DNA of 64,000 nt from Rhodovastum atsumiense (GCA_026225115.1 JAMFSE010000055.1:24160-88159), one strand, 5' to 3'. Shown: positions 8,425 through 17,724, numbered from the stretch's first letter. Numbers and translations are program-made. Notes: a model not told the origin generated them from the letters alone.

Positions 8425-10010
8425 TCGGCGTGCTCTCGATGAAAAATCGGCACGTATGAGGCGGGGGTGCGGGGCGGCGGTGGCAGGATGATGGCCAGGA
8501 TCACCAGCCCGACCCCGGCAACCATCGCCACGCCGACGAAACTATCTATCGTCGCCTGGGTGGTTGCCACCACCCGCACGACATTTCCGAGAAGTGCGGG
8601 GGCCGCCGTTATCGGATGGTCGCCGCGCGCGACGACATGGCCGTAAATCGCCAGGCGATGCTGCACATTGAGCGTGCCGCGCTGCAAATGTTGGCCAATG
8701 AGGTTGGAGGCGCGCTGCTCACGCAGCCGCGCCATGGTGGCGATGAAGGCCGTGCCGACCTCGCCGCCGAACAGCCGGGCGGTTTGCAGCATGGCGCCGA
8801 AGGTCAGGGCCTCCCGCAGGCGCAGATTTAGCACGCCGACGAAAACCATGCCTGAAAGCGCGAAACTCTGGCCTACCGCCTGCAATAATTGCGACGGCAG
8901 AAACTGATCGGAGCCCCAGCCTGGGGTGAGCGAATAGGCGACGCTCATGCAGGCGTAGCCGACCAGACAGAGGCCGGCGCCGGCGGTGATGCGGGGGTCG
9001 AAACGCCGCAGCATCAACGCGGCGAACGGACAGATGATCAGCTGCGGCGCCGCGATCCAGATCAAGGTGTCGCCAACCTGCAAAGCGCGGAAGCCGCGGA
9101 CGCCACCCAAATAATAGGGGATGAGAAATGCGGTGGAGAGGATGGTAAGCCGCAGGATGCTGATATTTAGCAGCAGTAGAGGGATTGGCCAGCGGAATGC
9201 GGCTTTAAAATCCAGCCAGGGAAACGGGGTTGTGACCTCATGGATGACGAAGGCCACCAGCATGATCACCCCGGCAAGCAGCAGCCCCCAGATCAGGCCG
9301 GAATTCAGCCAATCCAACCGGTTGCCCTGGTCGAGTGCGGCATAGATCAACGCAAAGCCGATCCCGTAGCTGGCTAGACCATAGACGTCACGGTGAATGT
9401 CGTTCGGCGGCGGCTGGTGTTTAACGCCCCAGCGCAGGCAGCCATACATCCCCAAAGCCAGCGGCACGTTCTGCCAGAAGACCCAATGCCAGGAGAGATT
9501 TTCGTCATACCAGCCTTCCAGCGAGGCCGAGATATTCAGCGAGAGTTCAAGGTTGAGCGCATAGAGCGCAATGCCATAGGCCCAGAGGCGCATCGGCATC
9601 ACCCGCAGAATGAAACTCAAAGTAAGCGGAATGAAGCAGCCGGAGCCGAGGCCGCTGATGAATTGCAGGACCAGGAGGGTGGACAGGTTCAACGAGAACG
9701 GGGTGATGGCTGAGCTGATGGCAAAGACCATCGCGGCGATCATCAAAATCCGCCGCGGCCCGTAGATGCTGCCGATCCATACGGCGAAGGGCGTCACCAG
9801 CATCTGCGCCGCCGTAAAGGAGGTTGTGATCCAGGCGCCTTCGTCGAAGCCGGCATGCACGGCGCCGCGAATATCGGTAAGGCCGAAGTTAGAGAGCCTG
9901 CCGGTCAGCGTGGAGATGAAGGTGCCGAGCAACACCGCGGTCAGACCCAGCCAGGGGATCGGAGCCTCAGGCAACGCGGCGGGCGTGGCCGGCCCGGCGG
10001 CGGCACTCAC
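8421..10010 (-). CDS. DHA2/EmrB-type MFS drug exporter, inner membrane
   Basis: 529 residues with about 14 hydrophobic segments. The N-terminus 'WLGLTAVLLGTFISTLTGRLSNFGLTDIRGAVHAGFDEGAWITTSFTAAQM' is the EmrB/FarB pattern, and 'GSIYGPRRILM' takes the place of the MFS loop 2-3 motif. It exports hydrophobic compounds or organic acids using the proton gradient. It overlaps the HlyD gene upstream (10007-10010) and the NodT gene downstream by 4 bases each, a translationally coupled tripartite pump. No substrate can be deduced. Confidence 0.92.
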   Translation of the reverse strand: MSAAAGPATPAALPEAPIPWLGLTAVLLGTFISTLTGRLSNFGLTDIRGAVHAGFDEGAWITTSFTAAQMLVTPFAVWIGSIYGPRRILMIAAMVFAISSAITPFSLNLSTLLVLQFISGLGSGCFIPLTLSFILRVMPMRLWAYGIALYALNLELSLNISASLEGWYDENLSWHWVFWQNVPLALGMYGCLRWGVKHQPPPNDIHRDVYGLASYGIGFALIYAALDQGNRLDWLNSGLIWGLLLAGVIMLVAFVIHEVTTPFPWLDFKAAFRWPIPLLLLNISILRLTILSTAFLIPYYLGGVRGFRALQVGDTLIWIAAPQLIICPFAALMLRRFDPRITAGAGLCLVGYACMSVAYSLTPGWGSDQFLPSQLLQAVGQSFALSGMVFVGVLNLRLREALTFGAMLQTARLFGGEVGTAFIATMARLREQRASNLIGQHLQRGTLNVQHRLAIYGHVVARGDHPITAAPALLGNVVRVVATTQATIDSFVGVAMVAGVGLVILAIILPPPPRTPASYVPIFHREHAE

Positions 10011-11101
10011 GGGCGCTGGCCGTTGGGCAGAACCGTGTCGATCGTCGGGATGGCCGACATGCCGGGGAGCAGCCGGCCGGCCAGTCCACCCTGATCGTCA
10101 ATGGCGATTTTCACGGCGATGCGCTGGACGATTTTGGTGAAATTGCCGGTGGCGTTATCCGGCGGCAGCAAAGCGAGTTCGGAGCCCGAAGCCGGCGATA
10201 TCGCCACCACATGGCCGCGCAGCCGGTGCCCGGGAAACGGATCGACCGTGATTGTTGCGGCATCGCCGATCACCACATGGGTGAGCGAGGTTTCCTTGTA
10301 ATTGGCGATCACCCAGACCAGCGGCAGCTGCGCCAGCGTGGTGACCTGCGTGCCGGCGGCGATGAACTGACCCGGCAGCACCTGCCGGATGCTGATGACG
10401 CCGTCCGTGGGTGCGGTGATCATTGTGTAGCCGAGGTCGATTTCCGCCAGTGTCAGCGATGCATTCGCGGCAGCCAAAGCGGCCTGGGCCTGCTTCATCT
10501 GGGGGGTTAGAAGATCGATCTGCCGGGCAACGGCCTCCACCTCCGCGCGGTTCTGCGCCAGCAATGCCGCCAGCTGGGCGTGCGTGGTCTCGATCCGTTC
10601 CACTTGTTCCTGCGAGGAGGAACCGGAACTGAGCAACCGTGATTGCCGGGCGACATCGCGGCCGCCCTGGGTGAAGTTCGCTTCTGCCGCTGCAACGACT
10701 GCCTGGGCTGCCAGCAGATTGGCCTGCAGCAATGGCCGCTGCGCCTGCACGGTTTCCACCTGCGCCTCGGCCGAGGCGACGTTGGCCTGCGCCTGGGCGA
10801 CGGCGGCGCGATAATTAGCGTCGTTGATCTGGACAATCAGCTGGCCGGCGCGGACATGGGCGTAATCCTGCACCGGAACGCTTTGCACATAGCCCGCGAC
10901 CTGAGCGCTGAGCGGGGTGAGATCGGTTTGCAGATAGGCGTCCTCGGTGGTCTGGTAGCGGGATTCGCCCTGCCAGCGATTCCATTGCGTGAAGCAAAAA
11001 TACAGGACCAGCGCCGCCAGGACGAAACTGAGTATCCGCCAGACCAGTCCGGGTATGTGGGGAAATTTCCATCTCGGCGGCGGCTCAGCGGGTAACGCCA
11101 T
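10007..11101 (-). CDS. HlyD/EmrA-family periplasmic adaptor
   Basis: 364 residues: a cytoplasmic N-terminus, one membrane anchor at about residues 20-40 ('LVWRILSFVLAALVLYFCF') and a split lipoyl domain ('TPLSAQVAGYVQSVPVQDYAHVRAGQLIVQINDANY' and 'TMITAPTDGVISIRQVLPGQFIAAGTQVTTLAQ'). A long alpha-helical hairpin with Ala/Gln heptads lies between, followed by a beta-barrel. It bridges the MFS pump and the outer-membrane duct. First gene of the operon. No regulator is adjacent; 215 bases separate it from the divergent-side DUF2934 gene. Confidence 0.92.
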   Translation of the reverse strand: MALPAEPPPRWKFPHIPGLVWRILSFVLAALVLYFCFTQWNRWQGESRYQTTEDAYLQTDLTPLSAQVAGYVQSVPVQDYAHVRAGQLIVQINDANYRAAVAQAQANVASAEAQVETVQAQRPLLQANLLAAQAVVAAAEANFTQGGRDVARQSRLLSSGSSSQEQVERIETTHAQLAALLAQNRAEVEAVARQIDLLTPQMKQAQAALAAANASLTLAEIDLGYTMITAPTDGVISIRQVLPGQFIAAGTQVTTLAQLPLVWVIANYKETSLTHVVIGDAATITVDPFPGHRLRGHVVAISPASGSELALLPPDNATGNFTKIVQRIAVKIAIDDQGGLAGRLLPGMSAIPTIDTVLPNGQRP

Positions 11102-11316
11102 ATCTTACTCCCTCCGCGCTTACATGCCCCGGCATCGGCCGCGACGCCGCCGTAATCTTCTCTCCATAATTAGCTTGCGAATGGCCACCGTTGTCAACGC
11201 GCCAAATGCCCAGCCAGAGGAATCTGACCAGGCATTCGGCGGCTGCTAATGATGGCTACGAGATCGGGCGCCGCTCCTGCCAGGCTGTGGCGCCTAGCCC
11301 GGCAGCGGGTCAAAAA

Positions 11317-11514
11317 TTACATATGGTTGACTGGGTCGCTGGCTGGAAAGCTCTCCTCGCCTGCGGCATCCACATCCGCATGCGCCTTTCTTTCGGCAAT
11401 GATCTCCTCCGCCTTAAGCCAGAAGGTGGTTTCCTCACCCTCCGGAGAACCGGCCTCCTGCCACAATGCGTAGGCGCATTCCCGAATTTCCTGTTCTTCC
11501 GAAGTGTCGGACAT
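11317..11514 (-). CDS. DUF2934 family small protein
   Basis: 65 residues, with 'IRECAYALWQEAGSPEGEETTFWLKAEEII' matching the short DUF2934 motif (AY.LW...G.PEG...W..AE). AAAGGAAAA lies a few bases upstream of the ATG. The family is small, acidic, cytoplasmic and of unknown function. The gene stands alone between the efflux operon and the ThDP/GMC operon. Confidence 0.8.
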   Translation of the reverse strand: MSDTSEEQEIRECAYALWQEAGSPEGEETTFWLKAEEIIAERKAHADVDAAGEESFPASDPVNHM

Positions 11515-11838
11515 TTCTCATTTTCCTTTCTGGCAGGCCGGTTTCAGGACGTGTTCGTGAGCGGCGCGCATTGTTAATGCCATGTGGGCGCCTGCGCGCT
11601 GATTTAAAGTTTTGGATGCCGGCGGCGAACCGCGAGAAGCAGCGCGCGCAATGTCATAATTTCGTTATACAGCCTGCGGATTTTTGGAAACCAAGCGGCG
11701 AGCCCCTGTCCGGATAATGTTGCCGTTTTAATTTTCGGTGGGACCAGGAGCCTAGCTTGCAAAGTTTTAATCCGCCTCCCCATTTTTAAATCTCAGCGCC
11801 GTCCAACTTTACCCCTGGTGAACTAGCGGTGGAGCAGC
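11515..11838. other. 324-base intergenic region, no gene recognised
   Basis: Separates the minus-strand DUF2934 gene from the plus-strand operon starting at 11839, so it should hold both promoters. It contains AT-richer stretches around 11600-11670 and 11700-11800 but no promoter, operator or RNA structure I can defend. GTGGAGCAGC directly before the ATG at 11839 serves as the ribosome site. Confidence 0.5.
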
Positions 11839-12747
11839 ATGGCGCGTTCGAAAACCCTCGCCGGCCAGGATAGAGCGGTTGCACGGCCGCGTGCAGCGCA
11901 GCTGGCGCCGCAGGACGCTGGCAAGCGGGCAACGGTTAAAGCGGCGCAACGGCTTAACCGTAGCTCGGGCATTTTGGCGGCATCGGTTTTGATGGATAGC
12001 GCGGTTGAGCATTACCGCGGCGACTTTCAGAACCGGGCGATGATTACGCCAATTCTGACATCACTGGTCGCACTCGCCGCTAGTCTGCACGGGCATGGCG
12101 ATGATGCGGCCGGCAAGCACCATGCGCGTAGTTCGATCTTTTGGTTGACCGCTGCGACTGGCCTCGCCGGGACCGGTTTTCATTTATACAATGTCACCAA
12201 AAAACCCGGCGGGTTTTGCTGGCAGAATCTGTTTTATTCGGCCCCGCTCGGCGCGCCGGCGGCGATTGGGCTGTCCGGATTATTTGGCCTGCTGGCTGAA
12301 CGGGTGCGCGACACGGCGCCGGCTGAAAACCCGAGACTGCTGGGACAAAGTGCCGGCCGCATGCTGGGGCTGACCACAGCACTCAGCCTGCTTGGCACCA
12401 CCGGTGAGGCCGGGCTGCTGCATTTTCGCGGCGCATTTCAAAATCCGGCAATGTTTTTGCCGGTGACGCTGCCGCCCACGGCGGCGATGCTAATGGCTAG
12501 GGCGGCTGTCGGCGACGCCCGCAAGAACCACCGGTTCACGCGGTTCTGGCTGGGGCTTACCTCCGCTATGGGCATTGCGGGCGTTGGTTTCCATATTTTC
12601 GGCGTGTCGCGCGCCATGGGCGGCTGGCGTAACTGGCGGCAGAACATGGTGGATGGACCACCGATCCCTGCCCCGCCCAGTTTTGTCGGCCTGGCACTGG
12701 CCGGCCTTGCTTCCCTCGCGCTGATGCGCGCGCACCCTGATGATTAG
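11839..12747 (+). CDS. Internally duplicated polytopic membrane protein of unknown function
   Basis: 302 residues, no recognised family. The protein is a tandem duplication. 'HYRGDFQN' (58-65) pairs with 'HFRGAFQN' (195-202). 'TGLAGTGFHLYNV' (107-119) pairs with 'MGIAGVGFHIFGV' (244-256). A following 'GGFCWQN...APLGAPAAIGLSG' pairs with 'GGWRNWRQN...PIPAPPSFVGLAL'. Each half has about three hydrophobic segments and conserved histidines (58/195, 115/252), which could bind haem or metal in the membrane; that is inference. First gene of a five-gene operon; six bases separate it from the ThDP-enzyme gene. A quinone- or electron-handling role for the GMC dehydrogenase would fit the context. Confidence 0.82.
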   Translation: MARSKTLAGQDRAVARPRAAQLAPQDAGKRATVKAAQRLNRSSGILAASVLMDSAVEHYRGDFQNRAMITPILTSLVALAASLHGHGDDAAGKHHARSSIFWLTAATGLAGTGFHLYNVTKKPGGFCWQNLFYSAPLGAPAAIGLSGLFGLLAERVRDTAPAENPRLLGQSAGRMLGLTTALSLLGTTGEAGLLHFRGAFQNPAMFLPVTLPPTAAMLMARAAVGDARKNHRFTRFWLGLTSAMGIAGVGFHIFGVSRAMGGWRNWRQNMVDGPPIPAPPSFVGLALAGLASLALMRAHPDD

Positions 12748-12753
12748 GAGCAG

Positions 12754-14547
12754 ATGATGGCCCAAAATGTTTCGGAATTTGTGTGGAAGCGGCTGTCGGA
12801 ATGGGGATTGAGCCGGGTTTTCGGCTATCCCGGAGACGGCGTCGGCGGCCTTGATATCGCGCTCGAGAAAGCTGCTGAATATATGCATTATGTCCAGGTC
12901 CGGCACGAGGAGATGGCGGCGTTCATGGCCTCCGGCCATGCCAAGTTCACCGGCCAGCCGGGGCTTTGCTATGCGACCTCCGGCCCGGGGGCGATCCATC
13001 TTCTGACCGGGCTGTACGATGCCAAACTGGATCACACCCCGGTGGTGGCGTTGATCGGCCAGCAGGCGCGCATCTCGCTCGGCGCCAGCTATCAGCAGGA
13101 GGTGGATCTGCAAAACCTGTTCAGCGACGTCACCGAATATGTGATGACGGCGAGTGTGCCTGGACAGGTCCGGCATATGATCGACCGCGCGGTGCGCATC
13201 GCCAGTTCGAAGCGTTGCGTTACCTGCGTCATTCTGCCCAATGATCTGCAATTGCTGCCCTATGAAGACCCGCCGAATACCCATGGCGCCACCCATACCG
13301 GCATTGGCTACGCCATGCCGGCGCTGACGCCAGACGATGCATTATTGCAGCAGGCAGCCGATGTTTTGAACGCCGGCAAAAAGATCGGCATTCTGGTGGG
13401 CGCCGGGGCTTTGCACGCCACCGATGAGATAATGGCCACCGCCGAACGGCTGGGCGCCGGCGTTGCCAAGGCCTTGCTGGGCAAGGCGGCGGTGCCGGAT
13501 GATGTGCCTTATGTCACCGGCTCGCTCGGCCTGCTCGGCAGCAAGCCCAGCTGGGATATGCTCAAGGGCTGCGATGTTTTTTTCATGATCGGTTCGGCCT
13601 TTCCCTATTCGGAATTTTTGCCGGAGCCGGGCAAGGCACGCGGCGTGCAGATCGATATCGACCCGGCGAATCTGTCGCTGCGCTACCCGATGGAAATCAA
13701 CATGGTCGGCGATAGCGCCACCACCTTGCGCAAATTGCTGCCGCTGTTGCAGCAGAAGACGGATTTGAGTTGGCGCGACGAGATTGAGAATAATGTTATT
13801 AAATGGTGGGAACTGCTGGAGAAGCGCGCCATGCATCCGGCCGATCCAATCAATCCGCAGCGGGTGTTCTGGGAGTTGTCGCCGAAACTTCCCGAGAACT
13901 GCATCATGACAGGTGATTCTGGTTCCGTCGCCAATTGGTATGCGCGGGATATAAAAATGCGGCGTGGTATGAAAGGCTCGCTGTCCGGCGGGCTTGCGTC
14001 GCTGGGTGCCGGGACACCGTATGCGATTGCCGCGAAATTTGCTTTTCCGGAGCGCACCGTCATCGCCTTCATGGGGGATGGGGCGATGCAGATGAACGGC
14101 ATCAATGAGATGATCACGGTGAAGAAATACTGGCGGCAATGGTCCAGTCCGAAATTCATTGTCCTGGTGCTCAACAACCAGGATTTGAACCAGGTGACCT
14201 GGGAGGAACGGGTGCAGCTGGGCGAAGGCAAGACGGAGTCCACGCAGGCGATTCCGGATATGCCGTATCATAAATATGCGGAACTGCTTGGCCTGAAGGG
14301 GGTCTATTGTGATGATCCCGAAAAGCTTTCCGCCGCCTGGGACGAGGCGCTGAACGCCGACCGGCCGGTGATTTTGGAAGTGCGCACCGACCCGAACGTG
14401 CCGCCGCTGCCGCCGCATATTACGTTCAAGGATGCGAAGAATTTTCTGTCGATGCTGCCGAAGGAGCCCGAGCTCGCCAGTGTGCTGAAAGAGAGCGCGC
14501 GCGAAATGCTGGCCGGCGTGTTGCCGGGCAAGGGCAAAACGGAGTGA
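12754..14547 (+). CDS. Thiamine-diphosphate-dependent enzyme (pyruvate oxidase / acetolactate synthase type)
   Basis: 597 residues with three ThDP-family domains. The Pyr domain contains the 'VRHEEMAAFMASGHAKFTG' motif, where the glutamate after His51 activates the cofactor. The central domain contains 'AERLGAGVAKALLGKAAVPDDVPYVTGSLGLLG' and 'GVQIDIDPANLSLRYPMEINMVGD'. The PP domain has GDG at 441-443 and the Asn pair at 474-475 of the Mg-ThDP motif. The central domain resembles pyruvate oxidases and other FAD-containing members. The stop overlaps the GTG start of the next gene. Its proximity to GMC and SMP-30 genes suggests handling of a 2-keto acid from sugar-acid oxidation; the substrate is not known. 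Confidence 0.88.
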   Translation: MMAQNVSEFVWKRLSEWGLSRVFGYPGDGVGGLDIALEKAAEYMHYVQVRHEEMAAFMASGHAKFTGQPGLCYATSGPGAIHLLTGLYDAKLDHTPVVALIGQQARISLGASYQQEVDLQNLFSDVTEYVMTASVPGQVRHMIDRAVRIASSKRCVTCVILPNDLQLLPYEDPPNTHGATHTGIGYAMPALTPDDALLQQAADVLNAGKKIGILVGAGALHATDEIMATAERLGAGVAKALLGKAAVPDDVPYVTGSLGLLGSKPSWDMLKGCDVFFMIGSAFPYSEFLPEPGKARGVQIDIDPANLSLRYPMEINMVGDSATTLRKLLPLLQQKTDLSWRDEIENNVIKWWELLEKRAMHPADPINPQRVFWELSPKLPENCIMTGDSGSVANWYARDIKMRRGMKGSLSGGLASLGAGTPYAIAAKFAFPERTVIAFMGDGAMQMNGINEMITVKKYWRQWSSPKFIVLVLNNQDLNQVTWEERVQLGEGKTESTQAIPDMPYHKYAELLGLKGVYCDDPEKLSAAWDEALNADRPVILEVRTDPNVPPLPPHITFKDAKNFLSMLPKEPELASVLKESAREMLAGVLPGKGKTE

Positions 14548-15185
14548 CCAACCGCTTTCCCGGATATGACGTGCTTTCGAAACGTGAAGGCATGTCTTGG
14601 AACGATCCGACACGCCAAGCGATCGATGAACGGATTTCGGTAAAGGACGAGCCATTATTTTTTACAATTCAGGAATATCGGATTCTGCAGGCGCTGTGCG
14701 ATCGGATTTTGCCGCAGGCTGAGGGGGAGGTTAAAATTCCGCTCGCCGCGCATGTGGACCGGCATCTGCAAATCAACGGCGCCTCCGGCACACGCTATGA
14801 ACCCATGCCGTATGACGGAGACGCGTGGAAAATCGGGCTGGCTGCCTTGGATGCGGAAGCGCGAGAGAACTATGGCGTTCCCTTCTATGACCTTTGGCCG
14901 GAAAATGCGGACGCGCTGCTGACCCGTTGTCAGAACGGCGAGCTTGACAACGCCGCATGGCAAAATGTGCCGCCGGCGTTGTTTTTCAAGCGGCGCATCC
15001 TCGCCGAAATTCCCTCGGCCTTTTATGCGCAGCCTGCGGGCTGGAGCGAGATAGGGTTCGGCGGGCCGGCCAGTCCGCGCGGTTATGTCCGCATGCAGGC
15101 CGACCGGCGGGATCCCTGGGAGGCGGCTGAAGCCTATCCCGGAGACGGCGGCCGGACCGCGAAGATAAATGCAAAAATTCGCTGA
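14544..15185 (+). CDS. Gluconate 2-dehydrogenase subunit 3-like protein, without signal peptide
   Basis: 213 residues with the start GTG overlapping the preceding stop by 4 bases. The core 'FFTIQEYRILQALCDRILPQ' is typical of the small subunit (pfam13618) of membrane-bound gluconate and related dehydrogenases. Unlike classical subunit 3 proteins there is no twin-arginine or Sec signal at the N-terminus, so it probably remains cytoplasmic with the GMC subunit. The gene overlaps the GMC gene by 17 bases. Its likely role is as a chaperone or structural partner of the GMC enzyme. Confidence 0.82.
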   Translation: MTNRFPGYDVLSKREGMSWNDPTRQAIDERISVKDEPLFFTIQEYRILQALCDRILPQAEGEVKIPLAAHVDRHLQINGASGTRYEPMPYDGDAWKIGLAALDAEARENYGVPFYDLWPENADALLTRCQNGELDNAAWQNVPPALFFKRRILAEIPSAFYAQPAGWSEIGFGGPASPRGYVRMQADRRDPWEAAEAYPGDGGRTAKINAKIR

Positions 15186-16839
15186 GCTGCACAACGCCGA
15201 ACCGAGGGCCGCGAATGGCCGCGCGCCGGATGTGATGGTGCCAGGCGGCTGGCTGCCAATGCGCGAATACCGCCAGGATGAGGAGGTGGATTTCGTTATC
15301 ATCGGCACCGGCGCCGGCGGCGGCACGCTGGCCGCAAGACTCGCGGAGCAGGGTTTTTCCGTCATAGCTTTGGAAGCCGGGTCGTATTTTCGTCCCCTGG
15401 ATGATTTCGCCTCCGATGAGACCGAGCAGAACAAATTATACTGGCTGGATCGGCGGATTTGCGAGGGCGAAAACGCACTGACCATGGGCGGCAAAAATAG
15501 CGGCAAAGCCGTTGGCGGCAGCATGGTGCATTTCGCCATGGTCTCGCTGCGGTTTCGCCCGGAATGGTTTAAAAGCCGCAGTCAGCTCGGTTATGGCGCG
15601 GACTGGCCGCTCGACTGGCAGGAGATGTGGAAATATTACGGCGAGGTCGAGCGCGATTTGAGCATTTCGGGACCGGTTACCTACCCATGGGGACCTAAAC
15701 GCCCGCGCTACCCGTACCGCGCGCATGAGGTAAATGCCGCCGGCATGCTGCTGGCCAAAGGCTGCGAGGCGCTCGGCTATGATTGGACCGAGACCCCGCT
15801 TGCGACCGTCTCCGCCCCGCGCGGGAAATCGCCGCCTTGCGTCTATCGCGGATTTTGCCGGTTTGGCTGTTCGACCAACGCCAAGCAAAGCACGCTGAAT
15901 ACGTATTTGCCGCGGGCGCTGGCGGCCGGTGCGGAAATCCGCGATCTGGCAATGGCGGGGCGCATTGAAGTGAACGGCGGCCGGACGACCGGCAGCGGCC
16001 GGGCGACGGGTGTGCATTATCATCGTGAAAATAAGTGGCATTTTCAGCGCGCCCGTAATGTGGTGGTCGCCGGCTATGCGATTGAGACGCCGCGGCTGTT
16101 GCTGAATTCGGCGAGTGATCAATATCCGGATGGTCTTGCCAATTCCTCCGGCCTGGTCGGCAAGAATTTGATGACGCAAAGCAATCAGGCGGTGTTCGGC
16201 AAAATGGATGAGGAGGTGCGTTGGTATAAGGGCCCGCCTTCGCTGACCATTACGGAGCACTGGAATTACGAGGACAGAGGCAAGGATTTTTTTGGCGGCT
16301 ATTGCTGGATGGCGCAGGGCCCGCTGCCGATTGAATGGGCTTCGATCCAGACCGGTGCACGCGGGCTGTGGGGTGCAAAACTGCGCGAGGAAATGACCCA
16401 TTACAACCATCAGGTCGGGCTGAAAATGGTCGGTGAAATGCTGCCCGATGAGCGTAACCGGGTAACCCTCGCCGATGAGACCGATCAGTATGGATTGAAG
16501 ATTGCCCGCATCAGCTATTCCTGGCTGGATAACGACCGGCGCATGGTTAATCATGCGCTGAAGCAGATGCGCATGAGCCTGGATGCGATTGGTGCCAAGG
16601 ATATTTTTGAGCAGAAGGATGATACCAATCATCTGGCCGGGACCGCCCGAATGGGTTTCGATCGTGAAACCAGTGTCGTGAATGCTGATTGCCGGAGCTG
16701 GGATATTCCGAATTTATGGGTCTGCGACGGCTCCGTGTTTCCCACCACCGGCGGCGTCAATCCTTCGCTCACCATTCAGGCGATCGCGCTTCGGACCGCC
16801 GACCGGATCAAAATGCTGGCGGCGCGGGGGGAGCTATGA
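15169..16839 (+). CDS. GMC-family FAD oxidoreductase (dehydrogenase large subunit)
   Basis: 556 residues. The FAD-binding 'DFVIIGTGAGGGTLAARLAEQGFSVIALEAG' is at 41-71. A cysteine cluster is seen at C224, C230 and C234 ('CVYRGFC', 'GC'). At the C-terminus are 'NHLAGTARMG' (active-site His region) and 'WVCDGSVFPTTGGVNPSLTIQAIALRTADRI' with the catalytic Asn. It resembles the FAD subunit of gluconate/2-keto-gluconate/sorbose-type dehydrogenases that oxidise polyols and sugar acids. No signal peptide and no neighbouring cytochrome c subunit are found. The cysteine group recalls iron-sulfur-binding GMC subunits but is unproven. It overlaps the SMP-30 gene by ATGA. Confidence 0.9.
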   Translation: MQKFAELHNAEPRAANGRAPDVMVPGGWLPMREYRQDEEVDFVIIGTGAGGGTLAARLAEQGFSVIALEAGSYFRPLDDFASDETEQNKLYWLDRRICEGENALTMGGKNSGKAVGGSMVHFAMVSLRFRPEWFKSRSQLGYGADWPLDWQEMWKYYGEVERDLSISGPVTYPWGPKRPRYPYRAHEVNAAGMLLAKGCEALGYDWTETPLATVSAPRGKSPPCVYRGFCRFGCSTNAKQSTLNTYLPRALAAGAEIRDLAMAGRIEVNGGRTTGSGRATGVHYHRENKWHFQRARNVVVAGYAIETPRLLLNSASDQYPDGLANSSGLVGKNLMTQSNQAVFGKMDEEVRWYKGPPSLTITEHWNYEDRGKDFFGGYCWMAQGPLPIEWASIQTGARGLWGAKLREEMTHYNHQVGLKMVGEMLPDERNRVTLADETDQYGLKIARISYSWLDNDRRMVNHALKQMRMSLDAIGAKDIFEQKDDTNHLAGTARMGFDRETSVVNADCRSWDIPNLWVCDGSVFPTTGGVNPSLTIQAIALRTADRIKMLAARGEL

Positions 16840-17717
16840 ATATCGAACTGGTACTGGACGCAAAGGCCATCATTGGGGAATCGCCGCTCTGGGTGCCGCC
16901 TGAAAATTCTTTGTACTGGGCAGACATCAAGGCGCCGGCGCTGCATCGGCTGAACCTTGCCAATGGCGAGCAGAAGCATTGGCCGCTGACGGCGGATATC
17001 GGCGGGTTCGCGCTGGATGGCCATGGCCGCGCGATGGTTGCGTTGCGCAATGGGCTGTATTGGCTGGATCTCGTCTCGAACGATCTCACGCTGCTGGCGC
17101 CCGCACCTTTCGACCCGAAACTGATTCGGTTTAATGAGACTGCCTGCGACAGCACCGGCCGCTTCTGGATTGGGGTGATGACGGACCCGGCCCCCGGCGT
17201 GCAGACCAATGCCGAGGCCATGTTGTACAGCTTCAGTGAGATGGAAGGCCTGGTGGCGCACAGGGATTTCACCTATCTAACCAATGGCATGGCGTTCAAC
17301 GCCGCGGAGACGGAATTCTATCTCTCACATAGCCACGCGCGCAAGATCTACAAATTCGTCTATGACAAATCCGCCGGAAAAATCGGCGCGCGGCGGGAGT
17401 TCGCCGCGCTCGGCAAGGATACCCCCGGTATTCCGGACGGTGCTGCCTTGGATGCGGCGGAAAACTACTGGTGCGCCATTCATGGCGGCGGCCGTCTGCA
17501 CCGCTACACGCCGGGCGGCACACTTGCCGAGGAGATTTTTCTGCCGGTGAGCCAGCCGACCATGTGCTGCTTTGCCGGGACAAATCTCGACGAGCTTTAC
17601 ATTACAAGCGCCCGGGAAAAACTCAGCCCTGAAGATCTCGCGCGGGAACCCTATGCCGGCGGTCTCTTCCGTATCAGGCCCGGCGTTGCCGGGCAGCCTA
17701 AAAATTGGCGGGTCTGA
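16836..17717 (+). CDS. SMP-30/gluconolactonase family lactone hydrolase
   Basis: 293 residues forming a six-bladed propeller. Expected metal ligands are visible: Glu in 'IIGESPLW', Asn in 'RFNETACDSTGRFWIG', Asn in 'TNGMAFN' and Asp in 'GIPDGAALDAAENYWCA'. The family opens sugar lactones, the usual product of GMC sugar oxidation. That makes this the chemically sensible last step of the operon. The ATG at 16836 overlaps the GMC stop; the longer in-frame upstream reading lies entirely inside the GMC gene and was rejected. Confidence 0.92.
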   Translation: MNIELVLDAKAIIGESPLWVPPENSLYWADIKAPALHRLNLANGEQKHWPLTADIGGFALDGHGRAMVALRNGLYWLDLVSNDLTLLAPAPFDPKLIRFNETACDSTGRFWIGVMTDPAPGVQTNAEAMLYSFSEMEGLVAHRDFTYLTNGMAFNAAETEFYLSHSHARKIYKFVYDKSAGKIGARREFAALGKDTPGIPDGAALDAAENYWCAIHGGGRLHRYTPGGTLAEEIFLPVSQPTMCCFAGTNLDELYITSAREKLSPEDLAREPYAGGLFRIRPGVAGQPKNWRV

Positions 17718-17724
17718 CGGCCAG

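Noticed and set aside
13342..14655. 437-codon minus-strand reading opposite the ThDP enzyme gene
   Set aside because: Antisense shadow; composition is His/Arg/Gln-biased and no motif is present.
15436..16632. 398-codon minus-strand reading opposite the GMC gene
   Set aside because: Antisense shadow of a clearly recognisable enzyme.
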